DNA of 20,827 nt from JAHEEL01 sp964195515 (GTDB lineage Bacteria; Actinomycetota; Acidimicrobiia; Spongiisociales; UBA5794). Shown here in pieces: positions 1 to 6,506 of the stretch. Below the pieces are notes generated by a model that was given only the letters and a program-made list of their open reading frames with translations, was not told where the DNA came from and did not search any database. A program made the position numbers and the translations under genes. The stretch spans positions 1-20,827 of the forward strand of contig CAXMQO010000115.1 of assembly GCA_964195515.1 (NCBI GenBank), read 5' to 3'. Each line of letters starts with the position of its first letter. Position 1 is the stretch's first letter.

Positions 1-228
1 CTGGGGCATCACAGTATCTCAATCACCCTTGACCGATATGGGCATCTGTACGAGACCGACACGCAACGTCTCTCTGATGCTCTCGACGCTGCATTCGCCA
101 CCGGACTCGTAGTACCAGAAACGCCCGAAGAGATTCCCACCGCGGACAATACGCGGACAAACCAGCGGACAACCGGCGAGGATGATCCCGCGGGATCGGC
201 ACAAATGAAGGTGGCACAAGGACTCTGA
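1..228 (+). CDS. Tyrosine recombinase (phage-type integrase), C-terminal fragment
   Basis: The reading frame is open from the first base and ends with TGA at 226-228, giving 75 residues of a gene whose start lies outside the window. It opens with LGHHSISITLDRYGHLY. This is the end of the catalytic domain of tyrosine recombinases: the LGH histidine (residue 3 here) and the nucleophilic tyrosine (residue 13, in DRYGH). The remaining 62 residues are a hydrophilic tail with no recognised domain. The gene points at, and stops one base before, the 3' end of a tRNA gene on the other strand, as expected for an integrase next to its own attachment site. The truncation is due to the window edge and not to visible damage, so whether the enzyme is intact cannot be judged. 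The family assignment is firm; the type of element (phage, ICE or genomic island) is unknown. Confidence 0.9.
   Translation: MGHHSISITLDRYGHLYETDTQRLSDALDAAFATGLVVPETPEEIPTADNTRTNQRTTGEDDPAGSAQMKVAQGL
142..172 (+). repeat. Three direct repeats of GCGGACAA inside the integrase 3' end
   Basis: GCGGACAA occurs at 142-149, 153-160 and 165-172, with spacings of 11 and 12 bases, about one helical turn. The first copy is read in a different codon phase from the other two, so the repetition is at the DNA level and does not come from a protein repeat. Sitting 58-88 bases from the tRNA 3' end, these could be arm-type sites for the integrase or sites for an excisionase. That role is an inference. Confidence 0.6.
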
Positions 229-229
229 G

Positions 230-280
230 TGGAGCGGGTGAGGAGAATCGAACTCCCGTATTCAGCTTGGGAAGCTGATG
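230..280. other. Putative attachment site (attL or attR) in the 3' half of tRNA-Gly
   Basis: Integrases of elements found beside a tRNA gene commonly use the tRNA 3' half, from the anticodon or T loop to the end, as the crossover core. The neighbouring integrase stops at 228. The second copy of the core would lie at the far end of the element, outside this window, so the core length cannot be defined here and the right boundary given is nominal. Confidence 0.4.
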
Positions 281-303
281 TTCTGCCATTGAACTACACC
301 CGC
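230..303 (-). tRNA. tRNA-Gly, anticodon CCC
   Basis: The minus strand folds into a full 74-nt cloverleaf. The acceptor stem is GCGGGTG/CACCCGC with discriminator T and an encoded CCA. The D stem is GTTC/GAAC. The anticodon stem is TCAGC/GCTGA around the loop TTCCCAA, which places CCC at positions 34-36. A 4-nt variable loop is followed by a T stem GGGAG/CTCCT (one G-U pair) with loop TTCGATT. It should read GGG glycine codons. The gene is complete although an integrase ends beside its 3' end, as expected when an element regenerates the tRNA 3' part on integration. Confidence 0.97.
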
Positions 304-341
304 GAGCGGAGGTAATGGTAGCGGTGCCGGCCGGTCTGCGG

Positions 342-566
342 CTAGAAGGAGGCGAGACCCCAGATCGCCATGATGAGACCGACGCCGATGAGCCAATACG
401 CTCGCGCCGGTCTGAACTCCCCCGCCTCCCCCTCCGGTTTGTTGCCCTTGCGATGCTGCCAGACCGCAAAGCCGTTCCCAGCGAGCATCGATAGGCCGAT
501 CGCAAGCACCATCAGCACCAGCAGGCGGTTCAAGTCGAGAATCTCGACAATATCGACGTCGTTCAC
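342..566 (-). CDS. Small two-helix membrane protein, function unknown
   Basis: A GTG start at 566 gives 74 residues. Two hydrophobic segments lie at about residues 13-36 and 57-73, separated by a polar loop rich in K, E and R (about 38-55). The start was chosen because a TANNNT element (TAGCGT, 574-579) lies exactly 7 nt upstream of this GTG, as in leaderless transcripts, and because the much longer upstream extension of this frame is hydrophilic, low in complexity and antisense to the next gene. There is no Shine-Dalgarno sequence. No family is recognised. It lies between tRNA-Gly and a divergent membrane-protein gene, so it may be the first host gene beyond the mobile element. Confidence 0.65.
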   Translation of the reverse strand: MNDVDIVEILDLNRLLVLMVLAIGLSMLAGNGFAVWQHRKGNKPEGEAGEFRPARAYWLIGVGLIMAIWGLASF

Positions 567-573
567 GCCCGGG

Positions 574-579
574 ACGCTA
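574..579 (-). promoter_or_regulatory. Leaderless-type -10 element for the 74-residue membrane protein
   Basis: On the minus strand TAGCGT is followed by 7 nt and then the GTG start at 566. A transcript starting 7 nt after the -10 element would begin at the start codon. No clear -35 hexamer is seen. Confidence 0.5.
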
Positions 580-593
580 GCGGGCGTGGAGAC

Positions 594-621
594 TTGGGCT
601 ACTTCTGATTCTCGATACCCT
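594..621 (+). promoter_or_regulatory. Candidate promoter of the 313-residue membrane protein
   Basis: TTGGGC (594-599) and TACCCT (616-621) are separated by 16 nt. A transcript starting near 629 would carry a leader of about 30 nt containing GGGGG (646-650) before the ATG at 660. Confidence 0.4.
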
Positions 622-659
622 GATGGCGGGCCCCCGTGTTCGATCCGGGGGCGTTGCTC

Positions 660-1601
660 ATGAACTATCAACCCGAGTCGAGTCCACTTCCGAACCGATC
701 GCTCGTTGCTCGCAGGATCACGCTTCCGTGGGTGCTCTGGGTGTTCGGCCTCGCGACGACCCTGCTGCTCGTCGGCTTGTGGGGACGTGCCGTCACCGTT
801 GACAATGATGCGATCGCCCGATCCACCGAGGCCGCACTCTCTGCGGACCTTGTCACCGAGCGGGTGTACGGCTGGATCGGCGATGGACTTGCTGCGACCA
901 CCGGGATCACCGATGCTGAGTCTGAGCGGGTTCTCGACGGGGTGCGTGATCGTCCAGCGGTCGCGGGCGCCGTCGACGCACTCATCGACGACGTCGTTGG
1001 TGCATTGATCGCTCCACCGGGAGCCGAACCCAGTATCGACGTCGCCGCCGCTCTCACTCCGCTCGTCCCTGAGGTCGTTTCCGAGCTCGGACAGCAGGGG
1101 ATCGACGTTTCGGCCGGCTCTGTGGAGACGGCGGTCGAAGGACTCGATCCCGTTGTGCTCGACGTAGGCGAGGCCGTCTCGGTCGGTGTCGTCACCGAGC
1201 AGGCGACGGTAATTCTCACTCGAGGTGTGGTCATCACTGCCGTCATGCTCTCCGTGGCAGGGATTGCGGCGGTGGCCCTTGCCGAAGACCGCTTGGGTAT
1301 GGTCCGATCGCTGGCAACGCGAGTCTCCTTCTCTGCCCTGTCGTTCGCAGCGTTCTTCCGGCTCAGCGGATGGGCCCTCGACCCCGATGGTGGTCGATCT
1401 CCGCTTCGGAGCAGCGGGTCGATTCTTCTGGGGAGCAATCTCCACGTGTTCCTCATCGTCGCGGGACTCGCTGGAGCGTTTGCGTCTGCGATATGGCTGA
1501 TCCGTCGATCCGAACGGCCGTCCGCCGGCATGCCGATTCCCTCAGTGCCGCCCGTTCGGCGTACGGACGAAACATCGACCCAAGAACTGGTCAAGGTCTG
1601 A
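660..1601 (+). CDS. Membrane protein with one N-terminal and three C-terminal helices, function unknown
   Basis: From the ATG at 660 the protein has 313 residues. A G-rich ribosome-binding stretch lies 9 nt upstream; an in-frame GTG at 636 would add eight residues and has no good site. The first helix is at about residues 22-42. An acidic, alanine- and valine-rich soluble domain follows (about 43-185), then three helices at about 186-207, 221-238 and 262-282, and a polar proline-rich tail. The middle domain has the look of an extracytoplasmic, mostly helical module, since it sits between an N-terminal anchor and a C-terminal membrane bundle. No known family is recognised and no catalytic motif is evident. 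Codon use matches the neighbours. It is probably transcribed alone. Confidence 0.75.
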   Translation: MNYQPESSPLPNRSLVARRITLPWVLWVFGLATTLLLVGLWGRAVTVDNDAIARSTEAALSADLVTERVYGWIGDGLAATTGITDAESERVLDGVRDRPAVAGAVDALIDDVVGALIAPPGAEPSIDVAAALTPLVPEVVSELGQQGIDVSAGSVETAVEGLDPVVLDVGEAVSVGVVTEQATVILTRGVVITAVMLSVAGIAAVALAEDRLGMVRSLATRVSFSALSFAAFFRLSGWALDPDGGRSPLRSSGSILLGSNLHVFLIVAGLAGAFASAIWLIRRSERPSAGMPIPSVPPVRRTDETSTQELVKV

Positions 1602-1743
1602 GTCGCAGGTCATGAGGCGGCCTGCGGGAGCACGTGTCCCGACGCTCGGCTACTCCGCTACTCATCGGAAACAGTCACCTCGATTGCGTCGAATTGTGCA
1701 GTCATGTTCCGATTCTGTCACAGACCGGTGACACGATGTTGCC

Positions 1744-3069
1744 ATGGGATCCGACGGCGGGCCAAACATCCTCCATGCAGACCTTGACGCGTTCTACGCG
1801 TCGGTCGTCCTCCTACGACGACCCGACCTGATCGGAAAGCCGGTCGCCGTGGGCGGCGGGGTAGTGCTTTCCGCGACGTACGAGGCGCGGGCGATGGGTG
1901 TTGTCGGGGCCATGCGCATCGGAGAGGCCCTCCGCAAGTGTCCACGTCTCATCGTGGTCGACGGGAACTTCGGCGACTTTGTTCAGTACAGCGACCGGGT
2001 CTTCGACGTCTTGCGGGACTTCACCCCGCTCGTCGAACCCGTCTCGATCGACGAGGCATTCCTGGACGTATCCGGCGCAGGCCATCTGTTCGGGCCCTCA
2101 GTTCGAATCGCAGACCTGATTCGCGACCGCGTGCGAGCAGAGACCGGACTCCCGATCTCGGTCGGGGGAGCTCGGACGAAGTTCCTTGCGAAGATCGCCA
2201 GTCGCGTTGCGAAACCCGACGGATCGCTGATCGTGACACCGGGCACGGAACTCGATTTCCTGCACCCGCTCTCCGTAGACCACTTGTGGGGTGTTGGTCC
2301 GGTCACTCTCGGGCAACTCGATGACCTCGGTATCACCCGGATCGGCGATCTCGCCCGCACGCCGACGACGCTGCTCGCATCCCGGGTCGGGCAGTACCGG
2401 GCGCGTCATCTTCACTCCCTTGCATGGAATCGTGATCCGAGAGGTGTTGTTCTCGGGCGCGGTGCGTCGTCGGTCGGAGCCCAGCGGGCGTTCGGCGGTG
2501 AGCGCCGCGACCGCGACTTCCTGCGTGGTGTGCTTGCGCGGCTGTCCTCACGGATCGGAACTCGACTGCGCCGGAAGGGGCGCGCTGGACGCACCATCAC
2601 CCTTCGCGCCCGGTTCCGTGATCTCGAGTCCGTCACCCGATCAACGACGATGCGGACCGCAAGTGCATCGAGCGCGGTCCTCTACCGCACAGCGCTCGAT
2701 CTCACCGACGGTGTGCTTGACGAGTTTCCGGATCGGGGCCTCAGTCTCCTCGGTATCTCGATGTCGAATCTGGTGCCTGCGTCGCCGCTGCAACTCGAAC
2801 TCCCACTGTTCGCGGACGATCTCGTCGGCGGGAGCCCACGGGAGCTTGATCTTCAAGCCCTCGATGCCGCCGTCGACGATCTGCGCGATCGGTTCGGATC
2901 GGATGCCATCGGGCCGGGATCCGATCTTCTCGGAGACCATTCATCGTTCGCCGAAGGCCTCTCTCGCATCATGACACGGGACATGGCGGCTGCTAGACGA
3001 TCCGAAGCGGTGCCTCTCCGGGCCTCGTCGGTCCCGCCTTCGTCCGAGGGACCCGAAGTTTCGATCTGA
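1744..3069 (+). CDS. dinB: DNA polymerase IV, Y-family translesion polymerase
   Basis: The 441-residue product carries the DinB motifs in order. The palm begins with HADLDAFYAS (metal ligand D13, steric-gate position Y18). YSDRVFDVL follows, then EPVSIDEAFLDVSG, which holds the catalytic acidic pair D103-E104. SVGGARTKFLAKIASRVAKP is at about 139-158, and WGVGP begins the helix-hairpin-helix region. QLELPLF at 350-356 fits the beta-clamp-binding motif that follows the little finger in this family. The last 85 residues or so are a poorly conserved, Ser/Arg-rich tail, making the protein longer than the E. coli enzyme (351 residues). It copies past damaged template bases with low fidelity. No SOS-type operator was found in the 142 bases upstream. 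The start is followed almost at once by the conserved N terminus; the -10-like CACGAT 6 nt before it is only a weak match. Confidence 0.95.
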   Translation: MGSDGGPNILHADLDAFYASVVLLRRPDLIGKPVAVGGGVVLSATYEARAMGVVGAMRIGEALRKCPRLIVVDGNFGDFVQYSDRVFDVLRDFTPLVEPVSIDEAFLDVSGAGHLFGPSVRIADLIRDRVRAETGLPISVGGARTKFLAKIASRVAKPDGSLIVTPGTELDFLHPLSVDHLWGVGPVTLGQLDDLGITRIGDLARTPTTLLASRVGQYRARHLHSLAWNRDPRGVVLGRGASSVGAQRAFGGERRDRDFLRGVLARLSSRIGTRLRRKGRAGRTITLRARFRDLESVTRSTTMRTASASSAVLYRTALDLTDGVLDEFPDRGLSLLGISMSNLVPASPLQLELPLFADDLVGGSPRELDLQALDAAVDDLRDRFGSDAIGPGSDLLGDHSSFAEGLSRIMTRDMAAARRSEAVPLRASSVPPSSEGPEVSI

Positions 3070-3173
3070 TACTCCTGCGTTCCTTGGCCTGTGGCAGATG
3101 ACGAAGGTCCAGCGGTGATCCATTCAGATCGATCATCCAACAACGCCCGGTCGGTCCCGAACGGTTGCGACGC

Positions 3174-3179
3174 TACGCT
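3174..3179 (+). promoter_or_regulatory. Leaderless-type -10 element for the CDF transporter gene
   Basis: TACGCT is followed by exactly 7 nt and the ATG at 3187. No Shine-Dalgarno sequence precedes this ATG, and the conserved protein begins here, so the element helps to settle the start. Confidence 0.5.
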
Positions 3180-3186
3180 CCCCGCG

Positions 3187-4098
3187 ATGGCTGCGGAATC
3201 CAAACGACTCGTGATCCTGGCGCTCGTGGCCAACGCCGGGATCGCCGTCACGAAGTTCATCGCTGCCGCAATTTCGGGCAGCAGCGCCATGCTCTCCGAA
3301 GGCATCCACTCGCTCGCGGACTCCGGGAACCAGCTGTTCCTGCTGCGGGGACACGCCGCGTCGAGATACGACGCCAGCGTGCAGCATCCCTACGGGAGCG
3401 GCAAGGAGCTCTACTTCTGGAGCTTCATGGTGGCGGTCTTCCTGTTCGTCGGCGGCTCTGCCCTTTCGGTGGCCACCGGCATCAATAGGATCCGGAGTCC
3501 CCACGAGCACGGAGATGAAGGGCTCTGGTTCTCGCTCGGAGTGCTCGCCGTCGCGGCGCTGTTCGAGGGTCTCGTTGCATTCCGTCCGGCGCTGAAGGCG
3601 TTCAACGCACAGCGGACGGGGAGGACGATCAGCAAGGCGATCAAGGAATCCAAGGATCCTTCCCTGCTCGTGGTGCTGTTCGAGGACAGTGCGGCCATCG
3701 TCGGTCTGTTGATCGCCGCGGCCGGCCTCATCGCGGCAGATCTGACAGGGAACGGTGTGTGGGACGGGGTGGCATCGGTGCTCATCGGTGCTCTTCTCGG
3801 GGTTGTTGCGTGGCTCCTGGCCATCGAGATGAAGTCTCTCTTGATCGGCGAGTCGGCAACCCGTGAGGAGAGGGCGAAGATTCGTGCCGCGGTGTTGTCG
3901 GTGGGAGAAGTACGAACCGTCGATCGGCTGCTGACGATGCAATTAGCGCCCGATGAGCTGCTCGTCACGATGGATCTCGACTTCGATGAAGGGATCGGCG
4001 GGGATGACATCGAGCACGCCATCGTCGAGATCGAAGAGAAGATCACCGAGGCCGTGCCTTCAGCGACGCGGATCTTTATCGAGCCGGTGGATCGATGA
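3187..4098 (+). CDS. Cation diffusion facilitator family transporter
   Basis: The ATG at 3187 gives 303 residues. An in-frame GTG at 3091 would add 32 unconserved residues and has neither a ribosome-binding site nor a promoter fit. The protein starts directly with the first helix (about 8-28). The second helix carries the CDF metal-site motif HSLADSGNQ (H41, D45). Further helices lie near 77-97, 115-133, 160-183 and 193-213, and a cytoplasmic C-terminal domain runs from about 215 to 303. This family exchanges divalent cations such as zinc or iron for protons. The helix-5 half-site reads VVLFEDSAA: D167 is present but the position four residues earlier, usually His or Asp, is V163, with E166 beside the aspartate. 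From memory, EDSA at this place is typical of the ZnT9-like branch, so metal specificity is open. The stop overlaps the start of homoserine kinase by 4 bases. Confidence 0.92.
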   Translation: MAAESKRLVILALVANAGIAVTKFIAAAISGSSAMLSEGIHSLADSGNQLFLLRGHAASRYDASVQHPYGSGKELYFWSFMVAVFLFVGGSALSVATGINRIRSPHEHGDEGLWFSLGVLAVAALFEGLVAFRPALKAFNAQRTGRTISKAIKESKDPSLLVVLFEDSAAIVGLLIAAAGLIAADLTGNGVWDGVASVLIGALLGVVAWLLAIEMKSLLIGESATREERAKIRAAVLSVGEVRTVDRLLTMQLAPDELLVTMDLDFDEGIGGDDIEHAIVEIEEKITEAVPSATRIFIEPVDR

Positions 4099-4931
4099 GG
4101 GCGTCGGCGCCGGCATCGTCCGGCAACCTTGGACCGGGATTCGACGTTCTCGGGCTGGCCCTCGACCTGCGGTGTGTCGTCGATGCCGTTCCCGCTGATC
4201 GGATGACGGTCGACGACGGCGATGGGCCGGTCACGCTTGCCGCAGGCGACATGCTCTTCGACGCCGTGACGGTGGCCGCAGGAAGACCCATGGCTCTCAC
4301 GGTGAACAACGCCATTCCCCGTGCCCGGGGCCTGGGCTCGTCATCAGCGGTCACGACCGCGACAGCCGCTGCCGCTCAACGGGCATTGGGCGCCGAACCG
4401 GTACGGGGCGAGATATATGAGATCATCGCCGCCATCGAAGGGCACGGTGACAATGCCGCTCCTGCGGTGTGGGGCGGCCTGATGGCCGTCGGATCGAACG
4501 GACCTCACAGACTAGAGATAGCCGATCGACTCGTTCCGATCGTCGGCATCCCCGACACGCGGTTGCCGACGAAGCGAGCCAGGGAAGTGGTGCCGTTGCA
4601 TATCCCGCTTCCCGCGGCCGCTCGTAATGTGTCGCGTGCTGTTCTGCTCGTCGAGGCACTGCGGACGGGTGACCCGGAGGCGTTCGCAGCCGCAGCAGGG
4701 GACGAGTTCCACGAGCGGCAGCGCGGGCCGCTCTCTCCGATCACCGGCCGGATGATTGCGGCATCGCGATTTGCCGGGGCGTTGCACGCCGCCTGGTCCG
4801 GCGCAGGTCCGGCAGCCCTCGCTCTCGCGACCGCAGCGACCCAAGAAGCGGTCGTCGAGGCGCTTGCTGCGGTGCTTGGCGACGCGGGCACCGTGAAGAT
4901 CCTCCCGATCGACCACGAGGGCCTGCGGTAG
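4095..4931 (+). CDS. thrB: Homoserine kinase (GHMP family)
   Basis: This 278-residue protein phosphorylates homoserine with ATP in the threonine pathway. It begins with PASSGNLGPGFDVLGLAL (residues 6-23), the typical start of ThrB. The GHMP ATP-binding loop PRARGLGSSSA is at 75-85, and EGHGDNAAPAVWGGL at 115-129 is the conserved substrate-region motif. It is somewhat shorter than the usual length of about 300 residues, but all core motifs are present. The ATG overlaps the transporter stop (ATGA), implying translational coupling. The usual partners homoserine dehydrogenase and threonine synthase are absent from the window, so the gene has been separated from the classical thr cluster. Other GHMP kinases are less likely given the N-terminal and EGHGDNAAPA motifs. 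Confidence 0.93.
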   Translation: MRASAPASSGNLGPGFDVLGLALDLRCVVDAVPADRMTVDDGDGPVTLAAGDMLFDAVTVAAGRPMALTVNNAIPRARGLGSSSAVTTATAAAAQRALGAEPVRGEIYEIIAAIEGHGDNAAPAVWGGLMAVGSNGPHRLEIADRLVPIVGIPDTRLPTKRAREVVPLHIPLPAAARNVSRAVLLVEALRTGDPEAFAAAAGDEFHERQRGPLSPITGRMIAASRFAGALHAAWSGAGPAALALATAATQEAVVEALAAVLGDAGTVKILPIDHEGLR

Positions 4932-5031
4932 GTCCCCGAGCGAAGACAGCCTCCCGACGCCGGCGAGTTGCAGCTCCGACCTCTTGAGCCAACTACCATC
5001 GGGCACGGGAAGCGATACTGGAGGTTTCGTC

Positions 5032-5289
5032 GTGATCTGGCTCGCCGGGGCAGGTTCGTTGCTCCTTCTCGTGCTCGTGGCCGTCGGCTTGGTCGATCTC
5101 GTCCGATATCGGCACAAGATGAATGACTGGCAGGTAGCCGTCTGGGCCGTACTCATCGTGTTCCTGCCCGTCGTCGGCCTGGTCGCGTACCTGTTATGGC
5201 GGCTCGCGCGTAGCGAATCCATGCAAGACGCCATCGATTTCCAAGACGAGCATCCGACCGGGAAGCGGCTCATCGAATCCGGCGACTAG
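5032..5289 (+). CDS. Small membrane protein with PLDc_N-like (phospholipase D N-terminal-like) segment
   Basis: The start is the GTG at 5032: GGAGG at 5020-5024 stands 7 nt before it, the best Shine-Dalgarno sequence in the window. A TTG at 4984 would add 16 polar residues. The 85-residue product has two helices (about 3-22 and 36-56). The segment DWQVAVWAVLIVFLPVVGLVAYLLWR resembles the two-helix domain found alone in many actinobacterial proteins and at the N terminus of cardiolipin-synthase-like enzymes. No catalytic domain follows, so the role is unknown; a membrane-anchoring or partner role is a guess. It may continue the transporter-thrB transcript, 100 bases upstream, and is convergent with the amidotransferase gene. 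Confidence 0.8.
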   Translation: MIWLAGAGSLLLLVLVAVGLVDLVRYRHKMNDWQVAVWAVLIVFLPVVGLVAYLLWRLARSESMQDAIDFQDEHPTGKRLIESGD

Positions 5290-5342
5290 CGGACCCCGTC
5301 GGCTCGTGAGAATCGATGGACGGGCGCAGCGAGAAGGATCTC

Positions 5343-6086
5343 TCAGCGGTTGGCTGATCCAGCGAAACGGATCGAATCGACGAACGCCTCGAACAGGCGG
5401 TGGGACGCATCATCACCGTTGTCGCCGAGGAACTCGGGATGCCACTGCACGGCCAGGAGTGGCCATTCGTTGTCCTCGTGCTGGATCCCTTCGATTACAC
5501 CATCGCGGGACCATGCAACCTCACGGAAGCCGGGGGCGAGATCCTTCACGGCCTGGTGGTGGAGGGAATTGACCATCAACTCCGTGGCTCCCGTCGCCTT
5601 CGCGATCAGGGAGTTTGCGTCGATCGTGATCGATTGATGAGCCTTGTACACCGCGTCACCGTTGATTTCGTGATCGTTCGAACCGATCGCGGAGGGAATG
5701 TCCTGGATGAGGGTGCCACCGAAGGCGACGTTCACGACTTGGAGGCCCCGGCAGATTGCCAGGACCGGGAGACGACGGCGCTTCGCCTCATGGACGAGTG
5801 CGAGTTCGAACTCGTCCCGGTCGGAGTTGGTCATGCAAATCTCTTGATGCGGCTCTTCACCGTATCGACGGGGCTCCATGTCTCCGCCGCCGGTGAAGAC
5901 GATGCCGTCGAGATGGTCGACGAGCGCAGGGATGTCGTCGCTCGGTATCGGCGGAAGGATCACGGGGAGGCCGCCTGCTCGGAGCACGGAGTCGGTATAG
6001 GTGTGCCCGATCACGTGCGAATCGAGGTTGCCGGAGGCGCTTATTGCCTGCTTCGGTTGGGAGGTAACCCCGACGACTGGACGCAT
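5343..6086 (-). CDS. Class I glutamine amidotransferase-like hydrolase (peptidase C26, PuuD-like)
   Basis: The 247-residue protein starts with RPVVGVTSQP and has the gamma-glutamyl-GABA hydrolase layout. GIVFTGGGDMEPRRYG is at about 61-75. The nucleophile elbow is AICRGLQVVNVAFGG with C112. NSLHHQAV is at about 173-180, and VQWHPE carries the catalytic H216 and E218. The family hydrolyses gamma-glutamyl amides such as gamma-glutamyl-GABA in putrescine breakdown, but members also act on other gamma-glutamyl compounds. No polyamine genes are nearby, so the substrate is not settled. The ATG at 6086 lies 7 nt after TAGAAT, suggesting a leaderless message, and there is no Shine-Dalgarno sequence. 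The catalytic triad is complete. Confidence 0.9.
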   Translation of the reverse strand: MRPVVGVTSQPKQAISASGNLDSHVIGHTYTDSVLRAGGLPVILPPIPSDDIPALVDHLDGIVFTGGGDMEPRRYGEEPHQEICMTNSDRDEFELALVHEAKRRRLPVLAICRGLQVVNVAFGGTLIQDIPSAIGSNDHEINGDAVYKAHQSITIDANSLIAKATGATELMVNSLHHQAVKDLAPGFREVAWSRDGVIEGIQHEDNEWPLLAVQWHPEFLGDNGDDASHRLFEAFVDSIRFAGSANR

Positions 6087-6093
6087 CCAGGGG

Positions 6094-6099
6094 ATTCTA
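6094..6099 (-). promoter_or_regulatory. Leaderless-type -10 element for the amidotransferase gene
   Basis: On the minus strand TAGAAT is followed by 7 nt and then the ATG at 6086. The hexamer is a strong match to TANNNT; no convincing -35 is seen. Confidence 0.55.
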
Positions 6100-6134
6100 C
6101 CGGCGTCGGCGTATCTGATGAGCGGAGCCTCAGA

Positions 6135-6164
6135 GTGACGCCTGTTTGCGTAGCGGCCTATCCT
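6135..6164 (+). promoter_or_regulatory. Candidate promoter of the bS22-like ribosomal protein gene
   Basis: GTGACG (6135-6140, 4 of 6 matches to TTGACA) and TATCCT (6159-6164) are 18 nt apart. The predicted leader to the ATG at 6243 is about 70 nt and holds GAGG at 6231-6234. Confidence 0.4.
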
Positions 6165-6242
6165 TCGAGAACCTTATGGGCTCCGGCCCGGCCTCGCCGC
6201 CGCCGGAACCGGTCCCTAAATACACCGAGTGAGGTCTCCTGC

Positions 6243-6335
6243 ATGGGTTCGCTGATCAAGAAGCGCAAGAAGAAGATGAGCAAGCACAAGTACCGCAAGC
6301 GCATCAAGGCCAATCGGCACAAGACCAAGAAGTAG
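6243..6335 (+). CDS. Small ribosomal subunit protein of the bS22 / AURKAIP1-COX24 (mS38-like) type
   Basis: An ATG at 6243 with GAGG 8 nt upstream opens a 30-residue, extremely basic protein beginning MGSLIKKRKKKMSKHKYRKR. Length, the MGS(L/V)IKKR start and the K/R-rich helix match the tiny protein seen bound to actinobacterial 30S subunits, known as bS22 in mycobacteria and related to mitochondrial mS38. It is expected to bind 16S rRNA near the decoding region. The reading frame extends upstream, but that extension is antisense to the amidotransferase gene and is not real. A 14-bp inverted repeat directly follows, so the gene is probably a one-gene transcript. Genes this short are often missed by automatic annotation. 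Confidence 0.88.
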   Translation: MGSLIKKRKKKMSKHKYRKRIKANRHKTKK

Positions 6336-6342
6336 CTGCTCG

Positions 6343-6371
6343 TCACCGCCCACGGTCACCGTGGGCGGTGA
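6343..6371 (+). terminator. Perfect 14-bp inverted repeat, probable transcription terminator
   Basis: TCACCGCCCACGGT (6343-6356) and ACCGTGGGCGGTGA (6358-6371) are perfectly complementary around one central base, so the RNA would form a very stable GC-rich hairpin with a small loop after opening the inner pairs. It begins 8 nt after the bS22 stop. Only a weak T-rich stretch (TCGTTTCG) follows, as is common for actinobacterial terminators. Being symmetrical, it could also serve the convergent PAC2 gene. Confidence 0.75.
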
Positions 6372-6506
6372 TCGTTTCGAACGCTGATCCGCGTACCAAG
6401 GGTTCGCAACCTCGGATGCGCTGACCTGAGCCCAAAGAATGAGGCCATGCGCGTTCCGCGGGCCCGTGGCGCCGTGGGCGGGGACAGGAACCCTGGGTAC
6501 GGGGCG

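Noticed and set aside
1..505. Minus-strand frame of 160 codons across the tRNA and integrase end
   Set aside because: It runs through the tRNA-Gly gene and antisense to the integrase tail; no ribosome-binding site and an Arg/Ser-rich product.
1602..1743. SOS (LexA) box ahead of dinB
   Set aside because: GAAT...GTTC near 1690-1710 has the wrong spacing for the actinobacterial GAAC-N4-GTTC core, and no other match was found.
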